Below, in pieces: positions 9,283 to 17,251 of a stretch of 64,000 nucleotides of DNA. Source of the stretch: VFKI01 sp033762075 (GTDB lineage: Bacteria > Pseudomonadota > Gammaproteobacteria > DSM-16500); assembly GCA_033762075.1 (NCBI GenBank), contig JANRLY010000036.1, forward strand, positions 1 to 64,000. The letters run 5' to 3'. Under the pieces are notes generated by a model. That model was not told the origin of the DNA, did no database searches, and saw only the letters and a program-made list of their open reading frames with translations. The stretch's first letter is position 1. Each line of letters starts with the position of its first letter. The translations under genes were made by a program, and so were the position numbers.

Positions 9283-10965
9283 ATGCTAATACAGATGGAC
9301 ATCGAAAACTTAGTCACCATCGAAAAATCTTCTATTCTTTTTTCAACTGGATTAACTGCGATCACAGGTGAAACAGGCACCGGGAAATCTATCCTTATGG
9401 ATGCGATTGATCTTGCTCTAGGTGGACGCGCAACTGAGCAATGGATTCGCCCAGGATGCGAACGTGCTGAAATTGCGCTGTGTTTTGATATCCGCGAATT
9501 ACCTCAAGCAAAACGTTGGCTCCACTCACACGACTTAGAAAGCACCCATGAATGCATTTTACGCCGTGTTTTATCGCGTGATGGACGTTCGCGTAGCTTT
9601 ATTAATGGCGTGCCTTTTCCTGTATCACAATTGCGTGTACTCGCAGAACATCTCATCCAAATGCATGGCCAACACGAACAACAATCTTTATTGCAAACAG
9701 ATATGCAACTCAACTTACTCGATATTTTTGCTGGCACCGAAGATGATGCAGAAACACTCGGTGCGCTATCACGCGAACGCACCACTTTACAAACACAAAT
9801 CACAACACTCAAGACAAACAAGGAAAAAAATCAAGCTGAACGAGATTGGCTACAATTTCAGCTCGATGAATTTAAACAATTACACATTGAAGAAAATACT
9901 TTTCGACAATTGGATCAAGAGCATCAACAGCTCACACACGCAGATGCGTTATTACAAAATACTTCACGCGCCTTGCATTTGATTACCGAAGGTGAAGAAA
10001 ATGCGCAAGCTTTTCTGCATCAAGCATTATCTGCGCTTGAATCCGTTCAACATGCCGATCCGATGATTACAGATATCGTCAACACGATTCGTACTACGCT
10101 CATTCCGCTCAAAGAGATTGAAACTGATTTGCGACATTATCCAGACAAATTAGAATTAGATGCTGAGCGACTCACACAAGTCGAGGCACGTTTAAGCGCC
10201 TTATTCAATCTTGCTCGCAAATATAAAATAAAACCGGAAGACTTATTTCACTATCAACAAGATCTCAGCGCGCGATTATCTAACACTTCGCACGGTGATG
10301 CTGAAATCACACATTTAATCGAACAACTTGAAGCTATCGAGAAAAAATATCTCAATCTCGCAAAAGACATTTCAGAAAAAAGAAAAACAGGCGCGCAAAA
10401 ACTCGCAAAAAACATTACAACAATTCTAAAACCTCTCGCGCTTGAAAAAGCTGAATTTAAAATTCAATTTGAACCTGCCACAACTTCTTTTTCTTCAACT
10501 GGGCAAGAAAGAGTGATTTTTCTGATTAGCACCAATCCTGGGCAACCTTTACAACCACTTGCACAAGTCGCTTCGGGCGGTGAATTGTCACGCATCAGTT
10601 TAGCCATTCATATTGCAACAGCACGTCAACACACCGTACCTACTTTAGTTTTTGATGAAATCGATACAGGTATCAGTGGTGGCACAGCAGAAAAAGTGGG
10701 GAAATTATTACGTCTTTTAGCCAATGTGCATCAAGTATTGTGTGTCACACATGCGCCTCAAGTCGCCGCGCAGGCGCATCAACATTTGATCGTCAAAAAA
10801 GAAACCCAAAATAATGCCACGCGCTCAACCGCAGAAACTCTCACCCACGCGGCTCGTATTCAAGAGTTAGCCCGCATGTTAGGCGGCATTGAAATCACTG
10901 AAAAAACCCTCGCTCACGCCCAAGAAATGATGGCTAAAGCACAGGCAGAGACAGTGAATGACTAG
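9283..10965 (+). CDS. recN: DNA repair protein RecN
   Basis: SMC-like ATPase for double-strand break repair. The 560 residues carry Walker A GETGTGKS at 29-36, a long central coiled coil with many Gln/Glu/Lys heptads, the ABC signature ASGGELSRI and Walker B LVFDEIDTGISG, then THAPQVAAQA in the D/H-loop region. Complete and full length. It follows nadK directly. Confidence 0.97.
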   Translation: MLIQMDIENLVTIEKSSILFSTGLTAITGETGTGKSILMDAIDLALGGRATEQWIRPGCERAEIALCFDIRELPQAKRWLHSHDLESTHECILRRVLSRDGRSRSFINGVPFPVSQLRVLAEHLIQMHGQHEQQSLLQTDMQLNLLDIFAGTEDDAETLGALSRERTTLQTQITTLKTNKEKNQAERDWLQFQLDEFKQLHIEENTFRQLDQEHQQLTHADALLQNTSRALHLITEGEENAQAFLHQALSALESVQHADPMITDIVNTIRTTLIPLKEIETDLRHYPDKLELDAERLTQVEARLSALFNLARKYKIKPEDLFHYQQDLSARLSNTSHGDAEITHLIEQLEAIEKKYLNLAKDISEKRKTGAQKLAKNITTILKPLALEKAEFKIQFEPATTSFSSTGQERVIFLISTNPGQPLQPLAQVASGGELSRISLAIHIATARQHTVPTLVFDEIDTGISGGTAEKVGKLLRLLANVHQVLCVTHAPQVAAQAHQHLIVKKETQNNATRSTAETLTHAARIQELARMLGGIEITEKTLAHAQEMMAKAQAETVND

Positions 10966-10974
10966 GAGTATATA

Positions 10975-11040
10975 ATGCTCGCTTCCTTAAAAAAGCGAGC
11001 ATCTTATGCGCCAAACCATTGCCCAAAAACTCTGGGGTGA
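10975..11040 (+). CDS. Possible 21-residue leader peptide overlapping the glycosyltransferase start
   Basis: An ATG at 10975 has an excellent ribosome site (AGGAG, 10967-10971) and opens a 21-codon frame, MLASLKKRASYAPNHCPKTLG, ending at TGA 11038-11040. It overlaps the first codons of the next gene in another frame. The glycosyltransferase start at 11006 has no clear ribosome site of its own, so this mini-ORF may couple its translation. A hairpin (GCTCGCTT / AAGCGAGC, 10978-11000) lies inside it. Not demonstrated to be a gene. Confidence 0.3.
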   Translation: MLASLKKRASYAPNHCPKTLG

Positions 11041-12535
11041 AAACGCCAAGTTTCTTTATCTTTTTTTTACCGCACTTGTTTTACTTTTTTGCGGTCTCGG
11101 TTCAAAAGACATTTGGACACAAGAACATCGCTGGGCAGATATTGTCAGCGCAATGTTTGCACATCATGATTTCTTACACCCTACGCTCAACACCGTCGAA
11201 TATTATGACAAACCGCTTCTATCTTACTGGTTGATCGCGCTCATTGCGAAAATCACCGGTAGTTTATCCACTTGGGCATTGCGTTTACCTTCGGCCCTTG
11301 CAGGGTTCGTCGCTGTTTGTTCTATTTACACACTCGGCTCACAGTTAAAAAATCGCTCATTAGGCTTACTTGCTGGCTGGATGCTTGTCACCACTTTTTA
11401 TTTTCTTTTTTGGGCGCGCACGAGCAGCGCCGATATGCTCAACTTAGCCGGCACATTATTGGCTATCACGTGGTTTTATGAAAAAAAATCTTGTCCGAGT
11501 TTTTTTAATTATTTTATTTTTTTCTTTATCCTTGCCATCGCTGCATTGTGTAAAGGTCTCATTGCGCCAGCTATAGTCGTGTTAGCTGTATTAACCAAGG
11601 TTGTCATTGAAAAATCTTGGCGCATACATTTGCGTCCATCTCTTTTTCTCGCACTTATCCCTGCGCTCATTTTATATTATTTACCCTTCTGGGCTTCCGT
11701 ACATTTTGGCAGCACGCACTATAATGAAAATGGTTTAACTCTAGTATGGCGTGAAAATGTATTGCGCTATTTTGAACCTTTCGATCACAAAGGCCCCATT
11801 TACACTTATTTTATTTTTCTACCCGTCTATTTATTACCATGGACTATGTTTTTTATTCCTGCTTTATTTTTTCTCCGTAAGCGATGGGAAAAATTATCAA
11901 CAGGATTGCATTGGCTCTATTGGACAACGTTAGTCTTATTTCTTTTTTTAACCTTGAGCGGTTCGCGCCGAAATTACTATGTTTTACCGTTAGTACCTTT
12001 TGCGATATTGATCACTGCCGACTGGGTTTTAACGCTCAAGCAAAAACGTTTCGTAGGCATTTTTACGGTTCTTTCTGCAAGTGTGATGATAATCTTTTTT
12101 GCGATTGCTCAACCGATTTGGTACAAAATACATGGCGTTGCGACTTTTGCAGAAACACTTCAGCGAGAAGCCAATCAAATTCATCCTTGGTCTGATTGGA
12201 AGATTGTTTTACTCGACCCAGAAAGTAAAATTCGTTTTTATCTGCATTTACCGGAAGACATAGCACCGAACAATTTAGCCGGAGAAAAACGCGCTGAGCA
12301 AACAACGGTGAGTTTATTGCACGCTTGGCCGATGCTATCCCATGTGAATTCACACAAAAACATCATTTATATTTCACGCGTACAATATAAAAATGCATTA
12401 CAGCCACTCTTCAAGCACTATCGCGTCGTACAAATAGATTCTGGTGCTTCTTCACCCATAGCTTTTTTGCCGAGTCAAAGCTATGATACAAACAATTTTT
12501 TAAACACTAGGAAGGCTCGTAATCATGACAGATAA
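11006..12535 (+). CDS. ArnT/PMT-like membrane glycosyltransferase
   Basis: The 509-residue protein has an N-terminal membrane segment, a periplasmic loop with the family motif (SKDIWTQEHRWADI, then NTVEYYDKPLLSYWL), and about ten further hydrophobic segments, followed by a soluble C-terminal part. This matches the GT-C fold of ArnT and related enzymes that transfer sugars from undecaprenyl-phosphate to lipid A, glycans or proteins. The substrate cannot be told. No arn genes are nearby, so it may modify something other than lipid A. It lies between recN and a ZapB-like gene and overlaps the latter by 11 bp. Confidence 0.8.
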   Translation: MRQTIAQKLWGENAKFLYLFFTALVLLFCGLGSKDIWTQEHRWADIVSAMFAHHDFLHPTLNTVEYYDKPLLSYWLIALIAKITGSLSTWALRLPSALAGFVAVCSIYTLGSQLKNRSLGLLAGWMLVTTFYFLFWARTSSADMLNLAGTLLAITWFYEKKSCPSFFNYFIFFFILAIAALCKGLIAPAIVVLAVLTKVVIEKSWRIHLRPSLFLALIPALILYYLPFWASVHFGSTHYNENGLTLVWRENVLRYFEPFDHKGPIYTYFIFLPVYLLPWTMFFIPALFFLRKRWEKLSTGLHWLYWTTLVLFLFLTLSGSRRNYYVLPLVPFAILITADWVLTLKQKRFVGIFTVLSASVMIIFFAIAQPIWYKIHGVATFAETLQREANQIHPWSDWKIVLLDPESKIRFYLHLPEDIAPNNLAGEKRAEQTTVSLLHAWPMLSHVNSHKNIIYISRVQYKNALQPLFKHYRVVQIDSGASSPIAFLPSQSYDTNNFLNTRKARNHDR

Positions 12536-12770
12536 TCTTTTGCAAAAACTTGAAGAACGCACCATGATGTTACTCACTGAAATCGAATCATTACGCAATC
12601 GTGTTTCGGTTTTAACACGCGAAAATACTGAGCTCAAATCAGAATACAATACCCATATGAAAAAAGTACGCGAACTCATCGCATTAGTTGAATCCCTTGA
12701 TATCGACCAAGACACACGTGTCAATAACATCGAACGCTTACCAGAGCAGGCTATTTACGCCACGTCGTAA
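12525..12770 (+). CDS. ZapB-like small coiled-coil protein (TIGR02449 type)
   Basis: This 81-residue protein is almost one heptad-repeat helix (LLQKLEERTMMLLTEIESLR to about residue 55), followed by a short polar tail. Size and pattern resemble the ZapB-like / TIGR02449 proteins often found next to zapA, which help assemble the division ring. No zapA follows here. The start overlaps the end of the glycosyltransferase gene. Confidence 0.65.
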   Translation: MTDNLLQKLEERTMMLLTEIESLRNRVSVLTRENTELKSEYNTHMKKVRELIALVESLDIDQDTRVNNIERLPEQAIYATS

Positions 12771-12813
12771 AAACGATTATCATTGAGCGAGATCCCACGG
12801 AAGGGAGAACCGC

Positions 12814-12945
12814 ATGAAAGTACTCGAAAAACTTCGGAAGCAATTGTTAGCTTTACAAACGAAAGAGAAAGAAACCCGTAAAAAAATACGCGCTGTGTTG
12901 CGGGAACATAAACATCGCAGCTTGCATAAACGAAAGAAGAAATAA
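12814..12945 (+). CDS. Small highly basic protein, 43 residues, unknown
   Basis: ATG at 12814 is preceded by GGAAGGGAG at a good distance. The frame reads MKVLEKLRKQLLALQTKEKE and ends HKRKKK before TAA at 12943. It is a Lys/Arg-rich amphipathic helix with a basic tail, as in small nucleic-acid-binding proteins. It lies 43 bp after the ZapB-like gene on the same strand. I recognise no family. Confidence 0.6.
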   Translation: MKVLEKLRKQLLALQTKEKETRKKIRAVLREHKHRSLHKRKKK

Positions 12946-12981
12946 AATACGACTATTCAGGGAAACTCGATAAAACACTAT

Positions 12982-13097
12982 GCATTCAGATTTTGGATGA
13001 TTTTTGACGAAAATTTGATGAAAAAGCGCAGTGTACATTTGAAGTACATGAGCATTTTGAAGAAAATTTTCGTCAAAAAGCGCCAAAATATGAATGC
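12982..13097. repeat. 116-bp imperfect palindrome upstream of dapA
   Basis: Terminal arms 12982-12996 and 13083-13097 are complementary at 14 of 15 positions. Further in, TTTTTGACGAAAATTT on the left pairs with AAATTTTCGTCAAAAA on the right, and the centre is the small palindrome TGTAC..GTACA. The segment could form one long hairpin. The 3' half shares the string TTTGAAGAAAATTTTCG with the element at 63469-63635. Confidence 0.75.
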
Positions 13098-13122
13098 CCT
13101 TAACAAGAACTGAGAACTAACC

Positions 13123-13998
13123 ATGATGAAAGGTAGTATTGTTGCATTGGTCACTCCAATGCAACCCGACGGCAGCATCGATGAACAGTCTCTGCATCAA
13201 TTAGTTGACTGGCATTTAAAAGAAAAAACCGATGGCATTGTAGTAGTCGGTACAACAGGCGAAGCTTCTGCCCTCACTGAAGATGAACAATACCAAGTGA
13301 TTTCATTGGTCGTTGATCAAGTCGCGCATCGCATTCCAGTCATTGCAGGGACTGGCAGCAATAATACCCAACACACAATTCACTTAACACGCAACGCTCA
13401 AAAAGCAGGCGCAGATGCTGCTCTCATTGTCACACCGTATTACGTAAAACCGACTCAAGAAGGTTTATTCGCGCATTATAAAACCATCAGTGACAATATT
13501 ACTTTGCCTATCATCCTTTATAATGTCCCAGGCCGCACGGCTTGCGATTTACTTCCTGAAACCATCAAAAAACTTGCCGTACTCCCAGGAATTATTGGCA
13601 TTAAAGAAGCCACGGGCAAAGTTAACCGTGTTACAACCATTCGCAAACAATGCGGTGAATCTTTCGCGATTTACAGTGGCGATGATGCGACAGCGCTCGA
13701 TGCCATGCTGCAAAGTGCTGATGGCGTCATTTCAGTCACAGCCAATCTCGCTCCACGCAAAATGCACGAATTATGCCAAGCTGCTTTTACTGGCAATGAA
13801 AAGCGCGCAAACTCTTTACAAACTGAACTATTACCCTTGCACGAAAAGCTCTTTCTTGAAGGAAATCCCATTCCCGTCAAATGGGCGATGCATCAATTAG
13901 ACTTGATTCCTGCTGGAATCCGGTTACCATTATCCCCGCTCAGCACGCAATTTCACGCTGATGTGAAAAATGCCATGAAAATGGCGGGTATTCTTTAA
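13123..13998 (+). CDS. dapA: 4-hydroxy-tetrahydrodipicolinate synthase DapA
   Basis: Condenses pyruvate with aspartate semialdehyde, the first committed step to lysine and diaminopimelate. The 291 residues have GTTGEASALTEDEQ (substrate Thr pair), YNVPGRTACD (catalytic Tyr) and IIGIKEATGKVNR with the Schiff-base Lys. Two adjacent ATGs are possible starts (13123, 13126). The bamC-like lipoprotein follows 14 bp later, as in most gammaproteobacteria. Confidence 0.97.
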   Translation: MMKGSIVALVTPMQPDGSIDEQSLHQLVDWHLKEKTDGIVVVGTTGEASALTEDEQYQVISLVVDQVAHRIPVIAGTGSNNTQHTIHLTRNAQKAGADAALIVTPYYVKPTQEGLFAHYKTISDNITLPIILYNVPGRTACDLLPETIKKLAVLPGIIGIKEATGKVNRVTTIRKQCGESFAIYSGDDATALDAMLQSADGVISVTANLAPRKMHELCQAAFTGNEKRANSLQTELLPLHEKLFLEGNPIPVKWAMHQLDLIPAGIRLPLSPLSTQFHADVKNAMKMAGIL

Positions 13999-14012
13999 TT
14001 TTTAGGTGATTC

Positions 14013-14255
14013 ATGTTACGTCTCATTTTTTTGTTTTTTCTCGTCATGGTGATATCCGCGTGCACAATACCGCAACAACCAAAAAATCTGAATATTATTC
14101 CTCACCGCAGCACGGAATATCTCAATGCAAAAAATCTACCGCCTCTTAAAATGCCTGCTGGAACGCCCGCTGCAACTGAGACAAAATTTCCAATCCCTGC
14201 TGCCTCGACAATCAGCGATAAAAATGTCGACTTAACACCACCAGGACTTTATTAA
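14013..14255 (+). CDS. Short BamC-like lipoprotein
   Basis: The 80 residues begin with a signal peptide and lipobox ISAC (Cys17), then a Pro-rich stretch (EYLNAKNLPPLKMPAG, FPIPA, LTPPGLY). This resembles the unstructured N-terminal segment of BamC (NlpB), and the position after dapA is where bamC normally sits. The two helix-grip domains of BamC are missing: the frame stops cleanly and the next bases lead into a tRNA region. It may be a reduced BamC or a truncated gene. Confidence 0.6.
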   Translation: MLRLIFLFFLVMVISACTIPQQPKNLNIIPHRSTEYLNAKNLPPLKMPAGTPAATETKFPIPAASTISDKNVDLTPPGLY

Positions 14256-14305
14256 GTAAAAAAGCTGGCTGTGTTAGAGACCCGAGATTATAATCGCACT
14301 TCCTT

Positions 14306-14376
14306 GGAGGGGTACCGAAGCGGTCATAACGGCGCCGACTCGAAATCGGATGGGGCACGCAAGTGCCCACGTGGGT
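14306..14376 (+). pseudogene. Partial tRNA-Ser(CGA) copy
   Basis: Bases 14289-14376 are identical over 88 bp to 14527-14614. The copy includes the TATAAT box and leader, then acceptor arm, D arm, anticodon arm, variable arm and the 5' strand of the T stem. It breaks off after the first base of the T loop; the T-loop remainder, T-stem 3' strand and acceptor 3' strand are absent, so no mature tRNA can be made. The repeat covers the 5' part of the tRNA, unlike the 3' duplications left by integrases. Confidence 0.85.
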
Positions 14377-14466
14377 CGACAAATCGGCAGGAATGCCGAT
14401 TTGGACGCGTGCTTTTTGCGCGCACGAAGTGCGAGCGCCATGGAGGGCGCGAGTCCATCCCGCCCA
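14377..14466. repeat. GC-rich nested hairpins joined to the broken tRNA-Ser copy
   Basis: Directly after the break come AAATCGGCA / TGCCGATTT (loop GGAA), a CAC-GAA-GTG hairpin, GCGCC-ATGGA-GGCGC, and an outer TGGAC / GTCCA pair that encloses the last two. The stretch is much richer in GC than its surroundings. It looks like a REP-type structured element; I do not recognise the family. Confidence 0.5.
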
Positions 14467-14502
14467 TCTCAATAAAGTTTCAATCTATTCTCAAAGAAAT
14501 AA

Positions 14503-14532
14503 TTGGCAGCATTTCAATTACACTTATATAAT
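14503..14532 (+). promoter_or_regulatory. Promoter of tRNA-Ser
   Basis: TTGGCA (14503-14508) and TATAAT (14527-14532) are separated by 18 bp, and the tRNA begins 11 bp after the -10 box. This is a near-consensus sigma70 promoter. The partial copy shares only the -10 box. Confidence 0.65.
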
Positions 14533-14543
14533 CGCACTTCCTT

Positions 14544-14633
14544 GGAGGGGTACCGAAGCGGTCATAACGGCGCCGACTCGAAATCGGATGGGGCACGCAA
14601 GTGCCCACGTGGGTTCGAATCCCACCTCCTCCG
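14544..14633 (+). tRNA. tRNA-Ser (anticodon CGA)
   Basis: Acceptor GGAGGGG (14544-14550) pairs with CTCCTCC (14626-14632), discriminator G at 14633. The T arm is GTGGG-TTCGAAT-CCCAC (14609-14625). The anticodon loop CTCGAAA gives CGA, which reads UCG. The long variable arm (GGGCAC / GTGCCC) is typical of serine tRNAs. CCA is not encoded. Confidence 0.95.
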
Positions 14634-14636
14634 AAA

Positions 14637-14675
14637 TTAAAAAATATCACTCGTTAGAGTGGTATTTTTTAATTT
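14637..14675 (+). terminator. Rho-independent terminator after tRNA-Ser
   Basis: AAAATATCACTC pairs with GAGTGGTATTTT around a short loop and runs into T6 and further T-rich sequence, directly downstream of the tRNA. Confidence 0.75.
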
Positions 14676-14829
14676 TAGAGATAGGGATGAGAACCCATAG
14701 GCTTCGACAAAAATGCAAATGCACGGTGTCAAGTAACCTCATTAATCATTTTAATTAAACCTCTTATGACCATATCCGACCCAATCCAAAAATGGCACTT
14801 CCAACCCCCTGTTGACCGTAGTATGATTC

Positions 14830-14857
14830 TTTACCAAAAATTTTATCTTTGTATAAT
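14830..14857 (+). promoter_or_regulatory. Candidate promoter for the secreted protein gene
   Basis: TTTACC (14830-14835) and a perfect TATAAT (14852-14857) with 16-bp spacing stand 18 bp before the ATG at 14876. Bases 14676-14829 hold nothing else I can identify. Confidence 0.5.
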
Positions 14858-14875
14858 TTAAGCTGGCGAGGAATT

Positions 14876-16423
14876 ATGTTTACTACAAAACCTATTAAAA
14901 TAGCGCTGCTTTGTCTTGGCATTATGTTATCTAGCACAACACATGCCCTTGCCTTTCCGCAGATTTCTGAAAAAGACTTAATCAATCAATTTACTGATTC
15001 ATTGCATTATGCTGGCGCACATCAGACAGAAATCTGGCCTGGCTTTAAATTATCTAATGTAGCAACCATTCTCGAATTTGACCCCAGCGAACAACCCACT
15101 TTGGATTATAAAAGATTTCATTTATATGCTTTCGATTTCCAGCCAGCTAATCCTTTGTGGCAAAAGATTAATATACAAGGATCAAACGCCTATTATATGC
15201 CACAAAACCCCATTGGATTAGAAGAGAGCTTGACGCTAATTGATAACCAAATTGTTTTGCCTTTTCGAGCAGATCCCTTTATGGATGTCACAGAAGAGAT
15301 CGTTAACATGCATGCAGAAAAATTCATGCTTTACTTCATGCAACATACACCGTTAGACGAGCTGAAAGAAAACACGCAAAGTTTTCTGCATGATGAAAAT
15401 AATTTAAGGCTTACTGCTTTAGAAATAGAAGCTATGAAAACGTATTTGAAAAGCAATGATGTAGAAGCCTTAAAAGATATGCTTGCTCTTAGACAATATC
15501 GCATAAAATCATTAACAGATGACATCATAAAAAATGAAAATACACGTGAAAAAGAAAGAGGCGTTGCTCTATATGTGGGCATTCGATCTGCAAACTTAGA
15601 TTCAACGAATGCTAATAATTTCATCCTACACCGCATTGAAAGGAACGCGCCTGATCTGGCCTCTTCTAATCAGAATTTCTTGACGAATTTTAGAGAGTAT
15701 GTGGCTGACTCCATTGGGCATAATTCCGGTGCGGTTTTAGCATTGGCTTTAGAGCGGGTCGGGGACAATCAATGGAAATCTGCAGTGCAAGACAATGCTG
15801 AGCCTCTTATTACTCTATTAGAAAAACATTATGCTATGAATGAAACTGAAATTAACCAGCGAGCACTTTCAGCCAGTGATAAATATCATTTTACTGATTT
15901 TTCTGCCAAGCTTAAATCTGCCCTTACCGAAAACGAAACAGGTGCTGTTGAAGCACAAAATACATTTAGTGCTTCAACAGGCATCAAAGTTCACGTGGTA
16001 ACCCAAGTAGATAATAATGCATTAGAAGGTACTGATTGGACACATGTGCTTTTTGCCTCCTTTAACCAGACGATATTTAATGGCAACAATTTTACAAAAT
16101 ATTTGCACTCTAGTAATGTCCAGCTAGAATTACGGAATATTCCTATTGTTATTGAAAATAACAGCCTCAAAGTCATTAAAATATTGCCAAATGATAACTT
16201 AAAAGTTATTGGCAACGAGGAAACAAACACATTTAAGTTACCTATTAACGCATCTATTGTTATGGATGGGCAAACAACCACATTAAATGCATTAACTCAA
16301 AAATCACAAACATTAAAATTCCATAAAATTGAAAATGAAAATGTGAGTATTACGCTTGAAAATAATTTAACAGGAGAGTTAATCACTCAAAATGGCGAAG
16401 TAACCATTAAACTCATATCTTAA
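14876..16423 (+). CDS. Unknown secreted protein, 515 residues
   Basis: The ATG at 14876 has a CGAGGA ribosome site. The N-terminus is a clear Sec signal peptide (MFTTKPIKIALLCLGIMLSS, AxA-type cleavage after ALA near residue 26). The mature part is mixed and polar, with an acidic helical middle (about 150-260) and a beta-rich, Asn/Thr-rich C-terminal third. I see no catalytic motif, membrane anchor or known domain. First of three unknown genes between tRNA-Ser and pilT. It could be a periplasmic, surface or exported protein. Confidence 0.75.
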   Translation: MFTTKPIKIALLCLGIMLSSTTHALAFPQISEKDLINQFTDSLHYAGAHQTEIWPGFKLSNVATILEFDPSEQPTLDYKRFHLYAFDFQPANPLWQKINIQGSNAYYMPQNPIGLEESLTLIDNQIVLPFRADPFMDVTEEIVNMHAEKFMLYFMQHTPLDELKENTQSFLHDENNLRLTALEIEAMKTYLKSNDVEALKDMLALRQYRIKSLTDDIIKNENTREKERGVALYVGIRSANLDSTNANNFILHRIERNAPDLASSNQNFLTNFREYVADSIGHNSGAVLALALERVGDNQWKSAVQDNAEPLITLLEKHYAMNETEINQRALSASDKYHFTDFSAKLKSALTENETGAVEAQNTFSASTGIKVHVVTQVDNNALEGTDWTHVLFASFNQTIFNGNNFTKYLHSSNVQLELRNIPIVIENNSLKVIKILPNDNLKVIGNEETNTFKLPINASIVMDGQTTTLNALTQKSQTLKFHKIENENVSITLENNLTGELITQNGEVTIKLIS

Positions 16424-16472
16424 ACCAGCTTCCTTTTGGCCAAGGATCAAGCAATCATACAGAAGATTTTTG

Positions 16473-16478
16473 TATAAT
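16473..16478 (+). promoter_or_regulatory. -10 box upstream of the CaaX protein gene
   Basis: TATAAT in the context TTTTTGTATAATCC, very like TTTGTATAATTT before the previous gene; no convincing -35. The message would have a leader of about 70 nt before the strong ribosome site AAGGAG. Confidence 0.4.
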
Positions 16479-16555
16479 CCTCGCGCATGCTAGATTTCTC
16501 GATCTAAGAATGCAATAATCGCGCACATTATAACAAAGAGAGATAAGGAGTTCTC

Positions 16556-17134
16556 ATGCCCTTCGAAGCAAAATACCACATTGAATCCCCCGAAGAACCT
16601 CATAAGTATCCCCTTGTAAAAATGATACGTGCGGCTGCAGAAAATGCCATGGTGAGCTACACTATTCAAAATGACGATAAAGAAACAACTTATTACGGTC
16701 GCGTTTATATCGATACTTTTGACAAACAAACTTTTAAAGCATTAACACCCGAGGAAATCGAACAGGTCGTGATGGTTCATTTTCATACGATTCAACAATC
16801 AAACAGCAACCCAGAAATAGAATTACCTTCTCAATGGTTTTTCAAAAAAACTGAAAATGGATTCATTAGATTTATGGACTGTTACGCAGATGTTCACCTG
16901 AGTGAAAATATAATTAAGAAAACTCAAATAGCGTTTTTCTTTATTGGGACTGCTGCCGATCCAAAAACGAGAGAATTAGAAGAACAACAAGCCATCATTG
17001 AAAACATGATGACGCGATTTAATGATGATTTATTTTCACAGATAAAAACTTGGTTTACTTTACGCAAAGCAATGAAAATCACTCCCCCTGAATCTAAAAT
17101 AGATCATTCGCAACCAATGTGCGTGATGCTATAG
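16556..17134 (+). CDS. Unknown protein ending in a CaaX prenylation box (CVML)
   Basis: This 192-residue protein has a strong ribosome site (AAGGAG, 6 nt before ATG), no signal peptide and no membrane segment. It is a charged soluble mixed alpha/beta protein. Its last four residues are Cys-Val-Met-Leu followed by TAG: a canonical CaaX box, and the terminal Leu would direct it to eukaryotic geranylgeranyltransferase I. Bacteria have no such enzyme, but several Legionella effectors (for example AnkB) carry this motif and are lipidated in the host cell. I see no ankyrin, F-box or other named domain. Membrane-targeted effector is an inference. Confidence 0.8.
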   Translation: MPFEAKYHIESPEEPHKYPLVKMIRAAAENAMVSYTIQNDDKETTYYGRVYIDTFDKQTFKALTPEEIEQVVMVHFHTIQQSNSNPEIELPSQWFFKKTENGFIRFMDCYADVHLSENIIKKTQIAFFFIGTAADPKTRELEEQQAIIENMMTRFNDDLFSQIKTWFTLRKAMKITPPESKIDHSQPMCVML

Positions 17135-17251
17135 GGATAAAAAACTAATTCCTCCTTTATTTCAAGGAGTTATAGATCTATCACTCCCGATTTACTGTAA
17201 TCCACCTATACTTTGGCTAAGTCATCCACCAGATTTCACTGGGAGGGGTCT

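Noticed and set aside
9548..9982. Open frame of 144 codons inside recN in another frame
   Set aside because: No ribosome site; recN frame has full motif set. A shadow frame in AT-rich sequence.
14377..14526. Group I intron or T-loop intron in the first tRNA-Ser copy
   Set aside because: No remainder of the T arm or acceptor 3' strand follows the GC-rich segment, and the core motifs of group I introns are not seen.
14271..14758. Two overlapping frames across the tRNA-Ser copies
   Set aside because: They translate the duplicated tRNA sequence and its hairpins; not protein genes.
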